Positions 41,994-50,706 of a stretch of DNA of 52,188 nt are shown piece after piece. This stretch comes from an uncultured Chloroflexota bacterium (GTDB lineage: Bacteria > Chloroflexota > Chloroflexia > Chloroflexales > Roseiflexaceae), in the NCBI GenBank assembly GCA_937876225.1, contig CALFIC010000039.1:1-52188 (forward strand), read 5' to 3'. Numbering within the stretch: the stretch's first letter is position 1; each line of letters starts with the position of its first letter. The notes under the pieces were generated by a model that saw only the letters and a program-made list of their open reading frames with translations, ran no database searches and was not told where the DNA came from. The translations under genes were made by a program, and so were the position numbers.

Positions 41994-43694
41994 TTATTCG
42001 AGGAAGCTACGCAGGCCCCGGGCCACCCCAGGATGGCGCAATTTACGCAATGCTTCGCCTTCGATTTGGCGGGTACGCTCGCGGGTAATCCCAAATTCGC
42101 GGCCTACTTCTTCGAGGGTGCGCGAGCGACCATCTTCGAGGCCGTAGCGCAATTGGATGATGCGGCGCTCACGTTCGGGCAAGCGCGTCAAGGCTTCGCT
42201 CAAGCGCTCACGCAACAACATGTGCGTGGCGGATTCGGCCGGGGTGGCGCCGTGGTAGTCTTCGATGAAGTCGGCTAGATTAGCGTCGCCATCGCTGCCC
42301 ACGGGAGTTTCGAGCGACAAGGTTTGGCGTGAGGCATCGAGGATGCGACGCACTTTGTCGGTAGGCATACCGAGTGCTTCGGCGATATCGTCGGGGGTGG
42401 CATCGCGGCCGGTCTCTTGTTGGATGCGTGACGCCATGCGCATCAGGCGATTGATGGTCTCGCCGACGTGTACCGGCAAGCGAATGGTGCGGCTTTGGTC
42501 GGCCACCGCCCGGGTAATTGCTTGACGAATCCACCAGGTGGCATACGTCGAAAACTTAAAACCGCGCCGATGATCAAACTTCTCAGTGGCGCGCATCAAA
42601 CCGATGCTACCTTCTTGGATGAGGTCGAGCATCGACATGCCACGGCCAAGGTATTTTTTGGCGTTCGAGACGACCAAACGCAAATTGGCCGAAATCAGTT
42701 GCTCACGGGCATCACGCCCTTTGGTAATCATATCGCGGAGCCAACGAGTGTCGGTTATCACAGGGATTTCAACTGGAATGCTAGCTAGTGGTTGACCATC
42801 ATAGTGGACTACCGTAGATTCGGTGATATCGGTGGTAGCCATTTTGACAAGTTCACCATCCACAAGCATCATCGTCGTTTCGGTGAAACTACGTTCAATA
42901 TAGACATCTATGGTTTTATCGTCAGGTGCTTGGAACGGGATCTCATGCATATTGAGCTTGCGTCCCAATTGACGCAAGGCGTGGGTATCTTTGAGGCTCA
43001 ACAACAACATCAATTGATCTGGGGTGGTATCGTTCTCGACATGTTTTTTGACAATGCTATGCGTGACAATCAAGCGATAAATCGAGAAGTAGCCAGAATC
43101 AGCAGGTACGCTATTACATTCTTCGACGCACATCAACCCGACAATCATCGGCTTGCGGTTGGCGTCGGATAAATTCTTGACATGGTAGCCATATTCGGCG
43201 TCGACTTTGTGGACCAGCGCACATGCTTCAGGGGTGCTGGTGGCTTCCCAATCGGCGTCGCCGTGGAGTTTTTTGAGATAGGCAGAAACAGCATCGCTGA
43301 CGTGGGTAATTTTCGTGGCGAGATTTTCGGCTAATGCAAGCAAATCATCATCGCCGTATTGAACAGCAGTTTTGCCTTTGACTAAATGCTCGACCAACAA
43401 GCCTAATTCGATTTGGTAGGCGAGGTTGATTTCTTCGACAATTGATTTGAGGCGGTCAATCCGACCAATATCACGCAAATAAAGCCGCACAGAATCGTCG
43501 ACATCACTATCATCGCTGGTAGCGGTTTCGAGTTCAATGCGGTGTAGTTCGCCTTCATCGTCATCTATATCTGCATACCCATCGGGCATATCAATAGTAC
43601 GATTCAAAGAATATGAAGGAGCGGTGGAATCATTCCGGGGATTGGTATCAACGTGTATATTATGAAGTTGAGGTGGAGTGTTCGGCTTATCCAC
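41994..43694 (-). CDS. Primary-type RNA polymerase sigma factor with a large insertion
   Basis: 566 aa with a GTG start. Region 1.2 (about 66-100, DDSVRLYLRDIGRI), then regions 2.1-2.4 (about 326-400, ANLRLVVSNAKKYLGRGMS, DLIQEGSIGLMRATEKFD, FSTYATWWIRQAI), region 3 (410-470) and region 4 (485-555, LPERERRIIQLRYG and the helix-turn-helix TLEEVGREFGITRERTRQIE) are intact. Between 1.2 and 2.1 there is an insertion of about 225 residues (101-325), the position of the non-conserved region in large sigma70 proteins. It may be the housekeeping sigma A or a specialised group 2 factor. The gene is divergent from the GH4 gene. Confidence 0.9.
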   Translation of the reverse strand: MDKPNTPPQLHNIHVDTNPRNDSTAPSYSLNRTIDMPDGYADIDDDEGELHRIELETATSDDSDVDDSVRLYLRDIGRIDRLKSIVEEINLAYQIELGLLVEHLVKGKTAVQYGDDDLLALAENLATKITHVSDAVSAYLKKLHGDADWEATSTPEACALVHKVDAEYGYHVKNLSDANRKPMIVGLMCVEECNSVPADSGYFSIYRLIVTHSIVKKHVENDTTPDQLMLLLSLKDTHALRQLGRKLNMHEIPFQAPDDKTIDVYIERSFTETTMMLVDGELVKMATTDITESTVVHYDGQPLASIPVEIPVITDTRWLRDMITKGRDAREQLISANLRLVVSNAKKYLGRGMSMLDLIQEGSIGLMRATEKFDHRRGFKFSTYATWWIRQAITRAVADQSRTIRLPVHVGETINRLMRMASRIQQETGRDATPDDIAEALGMPTDKVRRILDASRQTLSLETPVGSDGDANLADFIEDYHGATPAESATHMLLRERLSEALTRLPERERRIIQLRYGLEDGRSRTLEEVGREFGITRERTRQIEGEALRKLRHPGVARGLRSFLE

Positions 43695-43857
43695 GCGACA
43701 CCAACTTTCTATCGCTCAACGGTTCGCCTAATCGAACTGTAATGTACCATATATTGGGGTAAAACGCAACAATTATGCCTATATTTAGTATATTTTTGGG
43801 TGAGAAAAATATGTAATAATACTCATAATTGTTTGGATTTTTTTGTAAAGGAGCCCC

Positions 43858-45138
43858 ATGCACATCGTAGTGATTGGCGGTGCAAGCACCTATACCCCCG
43901 AATTAATCGACGGGTTGATTCAGCGCGCCCACGACTTGGGGCTCACCAAAATCACGTTGTGTGACCCCAACCACGAGCGCTTGGCAATTGTGGGAGCCTT
44001 TGCGCAACGGATGGTCGCCCACTACCAGGCGCCGTTCACGGTGGAGCTCAGCCATGATCGGCGCGCCGCCATCGCCCAAGCGCCCGATTTCGTGGTAACC
44101 CAATTGCGTGTCGGTGGTCAAACAGCCCGCCACAACGACGAATTGTTAGGGCGCCGCCATGGGCTTATCGGCCAAGAAACCACCGGCGTAGGGGGATTTG
44201 TCAAAGCCCTGCGCACCGTCCCCATCATGCTTGATATCGCCAACGATATGCGCACCTATGCCCCTCACGCCACCTTGATTAACTTCACCAATCCGGCCGG
44301 CATCGTCACCGAAGCACTCTTGCGCCATGGCGGTGTCCCCGCCATCGGGCTGTGCAACAACGCCATGACGGCGCAACGGAGCATCGCCCGCCAGCTCGCT
44401 GTCAATCCTCACGATGTGACCATCGAACAAGTCGGACTCAATCACTTGAATTGGATCCGGCGCATCACGGTAGGCAACCACGATGTCACCAGTGATATAT
44501 TGCAACGCACGATGGACGAGCTCGAGCGCACCAAAAATAATTTACACGTCCCAGCCCGACTCATCGAATTATTACAGGCGCTACCGAGCGGTTATCTCGA
44601 TTATTTTTATCTCCAAAATGAAATCATCACCCATCAGCAAAGTGGCATTCCGACCCGCGCCGAAGTGGTGATGGATGTGGAACGACGCCTGCTGGAGCGC
44701 TACGCCGACGTCCATCTCTGCGAGAAACCAGCCGAACTAATGGAGCGGGGCGGGGCGTATTATTCGACTGCCGCAGCAGCCTTGATTTGCTCGCTCCATC
44801 TCAGCGACGGCGCCACCCACGTCGTCAATGTGCGTAACCAGCAATCATTATCCGATTTGCCGAGCGATGTGGTGGTCGAAGTGCCTTGTCGGGTTGATCG
44901 CACTGGCGCTACCCCGCTCAGCCATGCCCCACTCGCACCGGTGATGCATGGGCTGGCTGCGCACGTCAAATCATACGAACTCTTGACCATCGAGGCAGCA
45001 ATCACTGGGAGCCACGAACGCGCCATGAGTGCCTTGCTGGCCAACCCGCTCGGACCAGGCGCCGCCACGGTAGAGCAGGTATGGCACGATGTGCTAGCAA
45101 CCAATCACCAGTGGTTGCCCCAATTTGCGGCGTACTAA
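43858..45138 (+). CDS. Glycoside hydrolase family 4 (6-phospho-beta-glucosidase-like)
   Basis: 426 aa. GH4 enzymes use NAD and a divalent metal to cleave glycosides, often phosphorylated ones, through a redox mechanism. The N-terminal dinucleotide-binding motif is VVIGGASTYTPELI. GLCNNAM holds the metal ligand Cys166, and GLNHLNW has the paired His196. An FTNPAG motif lies between them. AAAGGAGCCCC precedes the ATG, the same ribosome binding site as that of the first Nudix gene. It is the first gene of a rightward series that includes the unknown protein and DNA repair genes. Confidence 0.9.
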   Translation: MHIVVIGGASTYTPELIDGLIQRAHDLGLTKITLCDPNHERLAIVGAFAQRMVAHYQAPFTVELSHDRRAAIAQAPDFVVTQLRVGGQTARHNDELLGRRHGLIGQETTGVGGFVKALRTVPIMLDIANDMRTYAPHATLINFTNPAGIVTEALLRHGGVPAIGLCNNAMTAQRSIARQLAVNPHDVTIEQVGLNHLNWIRRITVGNHDVTSDILQRTMDELERTKNNLHVPARLIELLQALPSGYLDYFYLQNEIITHQQSGIPTRAEVVMDVERRLLERYADVHLCEKPAELMERGGAYYSTAAAALICSLHLSDGATHVVNVRNQQSLSDLPSDVVVEVPCRVDRTGATPLSHAPLAPVMHGLAAHVKSYELLTIEAAITGSHERAMSALLANPLGPGAATVEQVWHDVLATNHQWLPQFAAY

Positions 45139-45161
45139 GTTTTTATCAAAAGGCTCCTGCA

Positions 45162-45920
45162 ATGACAACATATGACTGGTTTGTGGGCAGTGCGAGCAAA
45201 CGCCTAGGACAACAGGGATGGGTGCATGCGATTGGATTCCGGAGCGAACGTGCGCTCCTGGCGCTAGTAGCCTGTGATATTGATGATGTGACACTGATTG
45301 ATTTAGCGGCGATTACCGCCCATCTCACCTTGCACCCCATCGAAGCGGTCGAAGTGCTGTTGGTTGCCAGTGGTAGCCAATCTGCACTCGATTACGCTAC
45401 ACTCACACCTGCCACGCAACACCACGCCATCCATGCCATTGTCGACGCCATCATTGATGCCTTGACCTTTGGCTGTCCTGCCACGTTGCGCGTAACGCCC
45501 CACGCCTTGCAGTGGCGTAAATTTGATGAACAACCGATTGCCACGCTGACAATGCATCCGCACCAACAAATTATCGATACGACACTCCACCAGCAGCTCA
45601 GCCACGATTGTGGTGACCCAGTGTTGATGGTGCGCCATGCGTGGGATAGTGCTACCTGGGACAGTACCGCCATCGCAGCCCAACTCACCACCTGCAATGC
45701 CACACCCGTCACATCCGTTGATTGGCACCACCACGATGATTGTTGGCTACTCCGCATCAATCACACCACGCTTGGGATTATCCCGGGCATCATTGCCACA
45801 GATCACCATTGGCCACACCATTTGATTGCGACACGACCACACATCACGCTCACCGCAGCCCAAACCGAAGCAGTACACTTTTTTTTGCATGAGGCCAATC
45901 ACAATGTCAGCCCCGATTGA
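45162..45920 (+). CDS. Hypothetical protein upstream of the Tag-XPB genes
   Basis: 252 aa from ATG 45162 with AAAGG upstream. No signal peptide, no membrane helix. It is rich in histidine and tryptophan (QHHAIHAIVDAIIDAL, DWHHHDDCWLL, DHHWPHHL), with a C-terminal HFFLHEANH. I recognise no family. Its 3' end overlaps the tag start by 17 bp, so it is co-translated with DNA-3-methyladenine glycosylase and the XPB helicase, and a role with them is possible. The gene upstream is the GH4 glycosidase. Confidence 0.72.
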   Translation: MTTYDWFVGSASKRLGQQGWVHAIGFRSERALLALVACDIDDVTLIDLAAITAHLTLHPIEAVEVLLVASGSQSALDYATLTPATQHHAIHAIVDAIIDALTFGCPATLRVTPHALQWRKFDEQPIATLTMHPHQQIIDTTLHQQLSHDCGDPVLMVRHAWDSATWDSTAIAAQLTTCNATPVTSVDWHHHDDCWLLRINHTTLGIIPGIIATDHHWPHHLIATRPHITLTAAQTEAVHFFLHEANHNVSPD

Positions 45921-46476
45921 ACGTTGCCCTTGGTGTGGTACCGATCCGCTCTATTGTGATTATCATGACAGCGAATGGGGTGTGCCATTACATACTACTA
46001 ATGGCTGGTACGAGCGCATCGTGCTCGAAACAATGCAGGCCGGCTTGAGCTGGATTACCGTGCTCCGCAAACGCGACCACTACCGGGCCGTCTGCCACCA
46101 GTTTGACCCGCACATCGTGGCCACCTATGGTGAGGACGACATCACCCGCCTGATGGCAGACCCGGGGATTATCCGCAACCGTGCCAAAATCGTCGCCATG
46201 ATCCACAATGCGCAGATGTTTTTGACATTGCAGGCCAAAACCACCGCCGTTGATGACTACTTCTGGCGCTACGTCGATGGCCGCCCGTTGCAACCGCACC
46301 GCCAGCACCACGCCGAAATTCCGGCGATTACCCCGATTGCCACCCAAATGGCCCAAGATTTACGCCAGCGAGGCTTTAAATTCATCGGTCCTACCATGTG
46401 TTATGCCTTGATGCAAGCGACCGGGCTGGTCAACGATCACCTCGTCAGCTGTCATCGCCATGCGGCACTGCGCTGA
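45904..46476 (+). CDS. tag: DNA-3-methyladenine glycosylase I
   Basis: 190 aa from ATG 45904 with GAGG upstream. It removes 3-methyladenine from alkylated DNA. The Tag signature is present: CPWCGTDPLYCDYHDSEWGVP at the N-terminus, LSWITVLRKRDHYR around residue 50, GFKFIGPTMCYALMQATGLVNDH near the end, and SCHRHA. The cysteines and histidines at both ends bind the structural zinc. It overlaps the previous gene and is followed after 2 nt by the XPB helicase gene. Confidence 0.95.
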   Translation: MSAPIERCPWCGTDPLYCDYHDSEWGVPLHTTNGWYERIVLETMQAGLSWITVLRKRDHYRAVCHQFDPHIVATYGEDDITRLMADPGIIRNRAKIVAMIHNAQMFLTLQAKTTAVDDYFWRYVDGRPLQPHRQHHAEIPAITPIATQMAQDLRQRGFKFIGPTMCYALMQATGLVNDHLVSCHRHAALR

Positions 46477-46478
46477 CG

Positions 46479-48080
46479 ATGACCAGCGCCGCCCTACAAA
46501 TCCTCGCCGATGGCAAGCTCATCGTCGATAGCCAGCATCCGCAGGCCATCGTTACGCTCCAATCAATCCAACCTTTTAGTCTGGTCGAGGCCTATGTGGG
46601 GCGCTATGTGCGCTGCCGCCTGCACCGTACCGCCCTGTGGGGGGCAGCCGGGCGCGGCATCAGCACCGCTACAATTATCGATACCTTGACGACGGCGAGT
46701 GAGGCAGCGCTCGACGAACGTGTCCAACGCACCATAGAAACATTGATGCAGCGCTGGGGGCAAATCATCTTGACGGGCACGACCACAGCGCTTTTTTTAC
46801 ATATTAGTGAACCAGCGCTCATCCCGCGGTTTCAGCACGACCCCACCTGCGCTGAGTTTTTTGACATACCAACTGATAATGGCTGGCAAATCAATCCCTT
46901 GTTGCGGGGGGCACTCAAGCAGGCCTTTTGGCGAAAGGGGTGGCCGGTCGATGACCAAGCGACGATTATCGATGGGGATACCTTTGATTGCACCTGGCAC
47001 AATAGTATCGCCTTGCGTCCCTACCAACAAGCAGCGGTGACCGCTTGTGTGGATCACAGCCATGGAGTGGTGGCGTTACCACCTGGGAGTGGCAAAACCT
47101 ATATCGGGGTGGCGGTGCTGGCCCACTTCCAACGCGCCACCTTGATTATCACCACCAGCCGCGCCGCAGCCCAACAATGGCGCGACAGCGTGCTGGCTGC
47201 CACCACCTGTGCCCCCAACGATGTGGCAATATATCGCGGCACTGCGGCCACCCTCGCGCCGATTACGATTACGACTTATCAGCAATTAATTGCGCGGGCC
47301 AGTATTGGTGCTGAAGCCGATTGGGGGCTCATCCTGTATGATGAAGTGCATACATTGCCAGCGCCGGTGTTTCGTAGTACGGCAATGCTCAATTCACGGC
47401 GCCGCTACGGACTGAGTGCCACGTTGATTCGTGAAGACGGCCGGATTGGTGATGTATTTAGTTTGATTGGGCCACTACGCTATAGTGTACCGTGGCGCCA
47501 ACTCGAACAGCAAGGCTTTATCGCCGAGGCACGGTGTGTCGAAGTACGGGTCGCACTCACCCCAGCCGAGCGTGCCAGCTACCTTGGAGCGCTGAGTCGC
47601 CAGCAAGGGAGCCTGGCAGCCCAAGCGAGCGCCAAGTACACCATCGTACAACGCATTCGCCAGCGCCACGCCGGCGAGCCGCTATTGGTGATTGGGCATT
47701 ATTTGGCGCAATTACATGCCTTGGCGAACGTGACGGGCTGGCCCCTAGTGACAGGTGCGAGTAGTAGCGATGAGCGTGCCCATTGGTTTCATGCCTTTCG
47801 CACTGGGCAGATTGATTGTCTGATTTTGTCGCGGGTAGGCAATCAAGCCTTGGATTTGCCTAGTGCCAGTGTACTGGTGCAGATTTCGGGGAGCTTTGGG
47901 TCACGCCAAGAAGAAGCGCAACGCTTGGGACGGGTGTTGCGCCCCAAAGCTGCCAACACGGCCTTGTTTTATACGCTGGTGAGTGCCCAGACCCGCGAAG
48001 TCGACGACGCCTGGCAACGGCAACGTTTTTTGACGGCCCAAGGATATACGTATCAGGTTATCAACGAGGATGAATTATGA
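46479..48080 (+). CDS. DNA repair helicase XPB-like
   Basis: 533 aa. The start at 46479 follows the tag stop by 2 nt. It is a superfamily 2 helicase: Walker A ALPPGSGKTYIG, motif II ILYDEVHTLP (DEVH), motif III GLSATLIREDG, and motif VI RLGRVLRPK, in the XPB/Ssl2 pattern. An N-terminal module of about 190 residues precedes. XPB unwinds DNA in nucleotide excision repair and transcription in other organisms; bacterial copies are less studied. It overlaps the VTT gene by 4 nt, so four genes (45162-48760) form a tight operon. Confidence 0.9.
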   Translation: MTSAALQILADGKLIVDSQHPQAIVTLQSIQPFSLVEAYVGRYVRCRLHRTALWGAAGRGISTATIIDTLTTASEAALDERVQRTIETLMQRWGQIILTGTTTALFLHISEPALIPRFQHDPTCAEFFDIPTDNGWQINPLLRGALKQAFWRKGWPVDDQATIIDGDTFDCTWHNSIALRPYQQAAVTACVDHSHGVVALPPGSGKTYIGVAVLAHFQRATLIITTSRAAAQQWRDSVLAATTCAPNDVAIYRGTAATLAPITITTYQQLIARASIGAEADWGLILYDEVHTLPAPVFRSTAMLNSRRRYGLSATLIREDGRIGDVFSLIGPLRYSVPWRQLEQQGFIAEARCVEVRVALTPAERASYLGALSRQQGSLAAQASAKYTIVQRIRQRHAGEPLLVIGHYLAQLHALANVTGWPLVTGASSSDERAHWFHAFRTGQIDCLILSRVGNQALDLPSASVLVQISGSFGSRQEEAQRLGRVLRPKAANTALFYTLVSAQTREVDDAWQRQRFLTAQGYTYQVINEDEL

Positions 48081-48760
48081 TCACACCGAGTACTTGGCAA
48101 ACCATCCGCACCCTACTTACCCCCCGGCGTATCGTCATGCTCACCATTGCGGGGGTACTTTTTTTGGCAGTGCTGTGGTGGATCCGCCGATTCATCGATC
48201 TCACCCCCCAAGGGTTGCGCACACTGATGGCGCCGTTTGGCTGGTGGGGTGGGTTACTCCTCAGTGGCATCATTGCATTTATTTTGGTGATACCCGTTGC
48301 ACCCGCCACCATCGTCCAAGTCGGGGCGGGATTGTTATATGGGCCGTGGATTGGCTTTGGCGTCACTATGCTGGGAGATGTCATCGGAAGCTTAATCGGC
48401 TTTGCGATTGCACGGCAATGGGGGCGGCGGACGTTTTTGTATACCCGCTTATCTGATGCAGAAAAAGCCGCCTTTGACCGTTTGTGCCAACAAATCACGC
48501 CATTGCGCCTCATCGTGCTGCGGATTTTACCAGGGCCGGCCTATACCATGGTATCGTTGGCGGCCGGATGTAGTGCATTACCGTGGTGGCGTTACTTGCT
48601 GGCGTCGTTGTTGGGAGTGGCACCCGGCTTGGCGTTGTTGACATTGGCAGGGGATTTGAGTACCAGCCAGCCGTGGTTGGCAGGGGCGGTAGGGGTTGGT
48701 TTTGTGCTGTTAATGCTTTTGTTAAATAAAGTCGCACAAAAATATAACAATTCCTTATAA
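48077..48760 (+). CDS. TVP38/TMEM64-family membrane protein (VTT domain)
   Basis: 227 aa with five to six membrane helices (about 20-37, 55-85, 95-118, 155-180, 205-220). The VTT/SNARE-associated core is seen in PATIVQVGAGLLYGPWIGFGVTMLGDVIGSLIGFAIAR and RILPGPAYTMVSLAAG. Such proteins scramble or move phospholipids or polyprenyl phosphates in the cytoplasmic membrane. The start overlaps the XPB stop by 4 nt (ATGA), so it is translationally coupled, but a functional link with DNA repair is not evident. Confidence 0.88.
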   Translation: MITPSTWQTIRTLLTPRRIVMLTIAGVLFLAVLWWIRRFIDLTPQGLRTLMAPFGWWGGLLLSGIIAFILVIPVAPATIVQVGAGLLYGPWIGFGVTMLGDVIGSLIGFAIARQWGRRTFLYTRLSDAEKAAFDRLCQQITPLRLIVLRILPGPAYTMVSLAAGCSALPWWRYLLASLLGVAPGLALLTLAGDLSTSQPWLAGAVGVGFVLLMLLLNKVAQKYNNSL

Positions 48761-48797
48761 TAACCATTGCATACTGTATACATTAGGGGAGAACGAG

Positions 48798-49973
48798 ATG
48801 ACATTGATCGATGCCGCCCAGATACATGCGTTGTTTCAGACCCATTATGGGCAGGCGCCTAGCCTAATTGTCCGCGCCCCTGGTCGCGTCAACCTGATTG
48901 GCGAACACACCGATTATAACGATGGCTTCGTATTACCTGCCGCCATCGATCGAGCCACGTTTATCGCTGCCGCTCCCCGCACCGACCGCCGGGTACGGGT
49001 GCTCGCAGCCGATCTCAACGAAACCGACGAATTTGCGATAGATCAGATTGAGCGCAGTGGCATGCGGCCATGGAGCAACTATATCCGGGGGATGGTGCGG
49101 GCCTTGATTGGCGCCGGACATCTCATCAACGGCGCCGACATGGTGGTCGCGAGTAGCGTCCCCCGGGGCGCCGGATTGTCGTCGTCGGCGGCACTCGAAG
49201 TAGCCACCGGCTACATGTTCCAACTCTTTCACAACCTCAATATTTTGGGTGAAGAGCTGGCATTGATGGCCCAAGCCACCGAAAACCAATTCGTAGGCGT
49301 TAATTGTGGCATCATGGACCAATTCATCGTAACCCTCGGCAAAGCCAATCATGCCTTGTTGATTGACTGCCGTGACTTGAGCTACCAAGAAGTTCCCGTG
49401 CCTGCTAACGCCGCCATCGTCATCTGCGATAGCCACATCGAACGCACCTTGGCCGGCTCGGCCTACAACCAACGCCGCGCCGAATGTGAGCAAGCCGTCG
49501 AACTCCTCAAACCCTTTATCCCCGGTATCAAAGCCTTGCGCGATGTCAGTAGCGCCCAATTGGCCAGCCACGGGCACGTGTTGTCGCCGGTGGTACTCCA
49601 ACGGGCCCGCCACGTCGTCAGCGAAAACGAGCGCGTCATCGCCAGCGTGGCCGCCCTCGCCGCCGACAATGTGACCGAGTTTGGGCGTTTGATGAATGCC
49701 TCGCACGCCAGCTTGCGCGACGATTATGCCGTCAGCATCCCCGAAATGGATGCCCTCGTGGCGGCCGCCCAACGAGTCAACGGCTGTTATGGCTCACGCT
49801 TGACCGGCGCCGGGTTTGGCGGCTGTACCGTGAGTTTAGTTGATATCAATGCTGTCGAACGCTTCCGACACGAAGTAGCGGCGGCCTACTTGGCCAGCAC
49901 TGGACGCAGTGCCACGATTTATGTGACGCATGCGAGTGACGGCGTCAGCCGCATCCGCCCTGATTCGGCCTAA
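48798..49973 (+). CDS. galK: Galactokinase
   Basis: 391 aa, GHMP kinase fold. It phosphorylates galactose at C1 with ATP, the first step of the Leloir pathway. APGRVNLIGEHTDYNDGFVLP is the galactokinase signature, VPRGAGLSSSAALEVATGYMF the ATP-binding GHMP loop, and SRLTGAGFGGCTVSL the C-terminal motif. GGGGAGAACGAG precedes the ATG. It is followed by a response regulator after 14 bp, so regulatory genes may be in the same transcript. galT and galE are not in the window. Confidence 0.96.
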   Translation: MTLIDAAQIHALFQTHYGQAPSLIVRAPGRVNLIGEHTDYNDGFVLPAAIDRATFIAAAPRTDRRVRVLAADLNETDEFAIDQIERSGMRPWSNYIRGMVRALIGAGHLINGADMVVASSVPRGAGLSSSAALEVATGYMFQLFHNLNILGEELALMAQATENQFVGVNCGIMDQFIVTLGKANHALLIDCRDLSYQEVPVPANAAIVICDSHIERTLAGSAYNQRRAECEQAVELLKPFIPGIKALRDVSSAQLASHGHVLSPVVLQRARHVVSENERVIASVAALAADNVTEFGRLMNASHASLRDDYAVSIPEMDALVAAAQRVNGCYGSRLTGAGFGGCTVSLVDINAVERFRHEVAAAYLASTGRSATIYVTHASDGVSRIRPDSA

Positions 49974-49987
49974 GAAAAGAGGACACC

Positions 49988-50683
49988 ATGCCCACGATTT
50001 TGCTCGTAGAAGACGATGCCACGCTCGCAGAAACGCTTCGCTATAATCTCGAACGTGAAGGCTATACGGTCATTGGTGCAGGCGATGGTGTCACCGCCCT
50101 CGAACTAGCGCGGCAAGACAAACCCGATATTGTGGTATTGGATGTAATGTTACCGCGCCTCGATGGGTTTTCGGTTTGTCGCATGCTCCGCAAAGAAAGC
50201 ACCATCCCCATCATCATGCTGACCGCCCGCCAAGACGAAGTCGACCGAATTGCCGGCCTCGAACTCGGCGCCGATGATTATCTCACCAAACCCTTTAGTG
50301 TGGGTGAACTACTGGCCCGTATCCGCGCCATCTTGCGCCGAAGCGATCGTAGCAGCGGGGGTGGTGCAGACCGTGATATTTTGCATATCGGCACCATTAA
50401 ACTCGACGCGGGTTCACGCCGGATTTGGCGCAACGACGCCGAAATCCAACTGTCGCAAAAAGAATTCGATCTGCTGGCCTGTTTGATGCGCAATCGCGGC
50501 CTGGCTTTGTCGCGCGATGTCCTGCTCGAGCGCGTCTGGGGCTTTGATTATGTGGGCGATGGCCGCACCGTCGATGTCCACATCCGCTGGCTACGTGAAA
50601 AAGTCGAACTCGACCCTAGTGCCCCCGAGTACCTGCAAACGGTGCGGGGGATTGGCTATCGTTTTGATTTGCCCACCACATAA
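49988..50683 (+). CDS. OmpR/PhoP-family response regulator
   Basis: 231 aa. The receiver domain (1-120) has acidic residues in VEDDATLAETL, phosphoacceptor Asp52 (VVLDVMLP), and a lysine in LTKPF. The C-terminal winged-helix (128-228) shows LSQKEFDLLACLMRNRGLALSRDVLLERVWG and DVHIRWLREKVE...TVRGIGYRF, the OmpR type. It is followed after 23 bp by its histidine kinase. AGAGGA precedes the ATG. Confidence 0.94.
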   Translation: MPTILLVEDDATLAETLRYNLEREGYTVIGAGDGVTALELARQDKPDIVVLDVMLPRLDGFSVCRMLRKESTIPIIMLTARQDEVDRIAGLELGADDYLTKPFSVGELLARIRAILRRSDRSSGGGADRDILHIGTIKLDAGSRRIWRNDAEIQLSQKEFDLLACLMRNRGLALSRDVLLERVWGFDYVGDGRTVDVHIRWLREKVELDPSAPEYLQTVRGIGYRFDLPTT

Positions 50684-50706
50684 AAAAATACGGGGGAGTA
50701 GTACCG

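Noticed and set aside
43685..43696. TTATCCACG, close to a DnaA box
   Set aside because: Only one such site was found, inside the sigma factor start; an origin needs a cluster and AT-rich unwinding region.
43727..43743. Hairpin with a hexaloop near the sigma gene as an ANTAR target
   Set aside because: The loop lacks the A and G at the required positions and there is no second hairpin.
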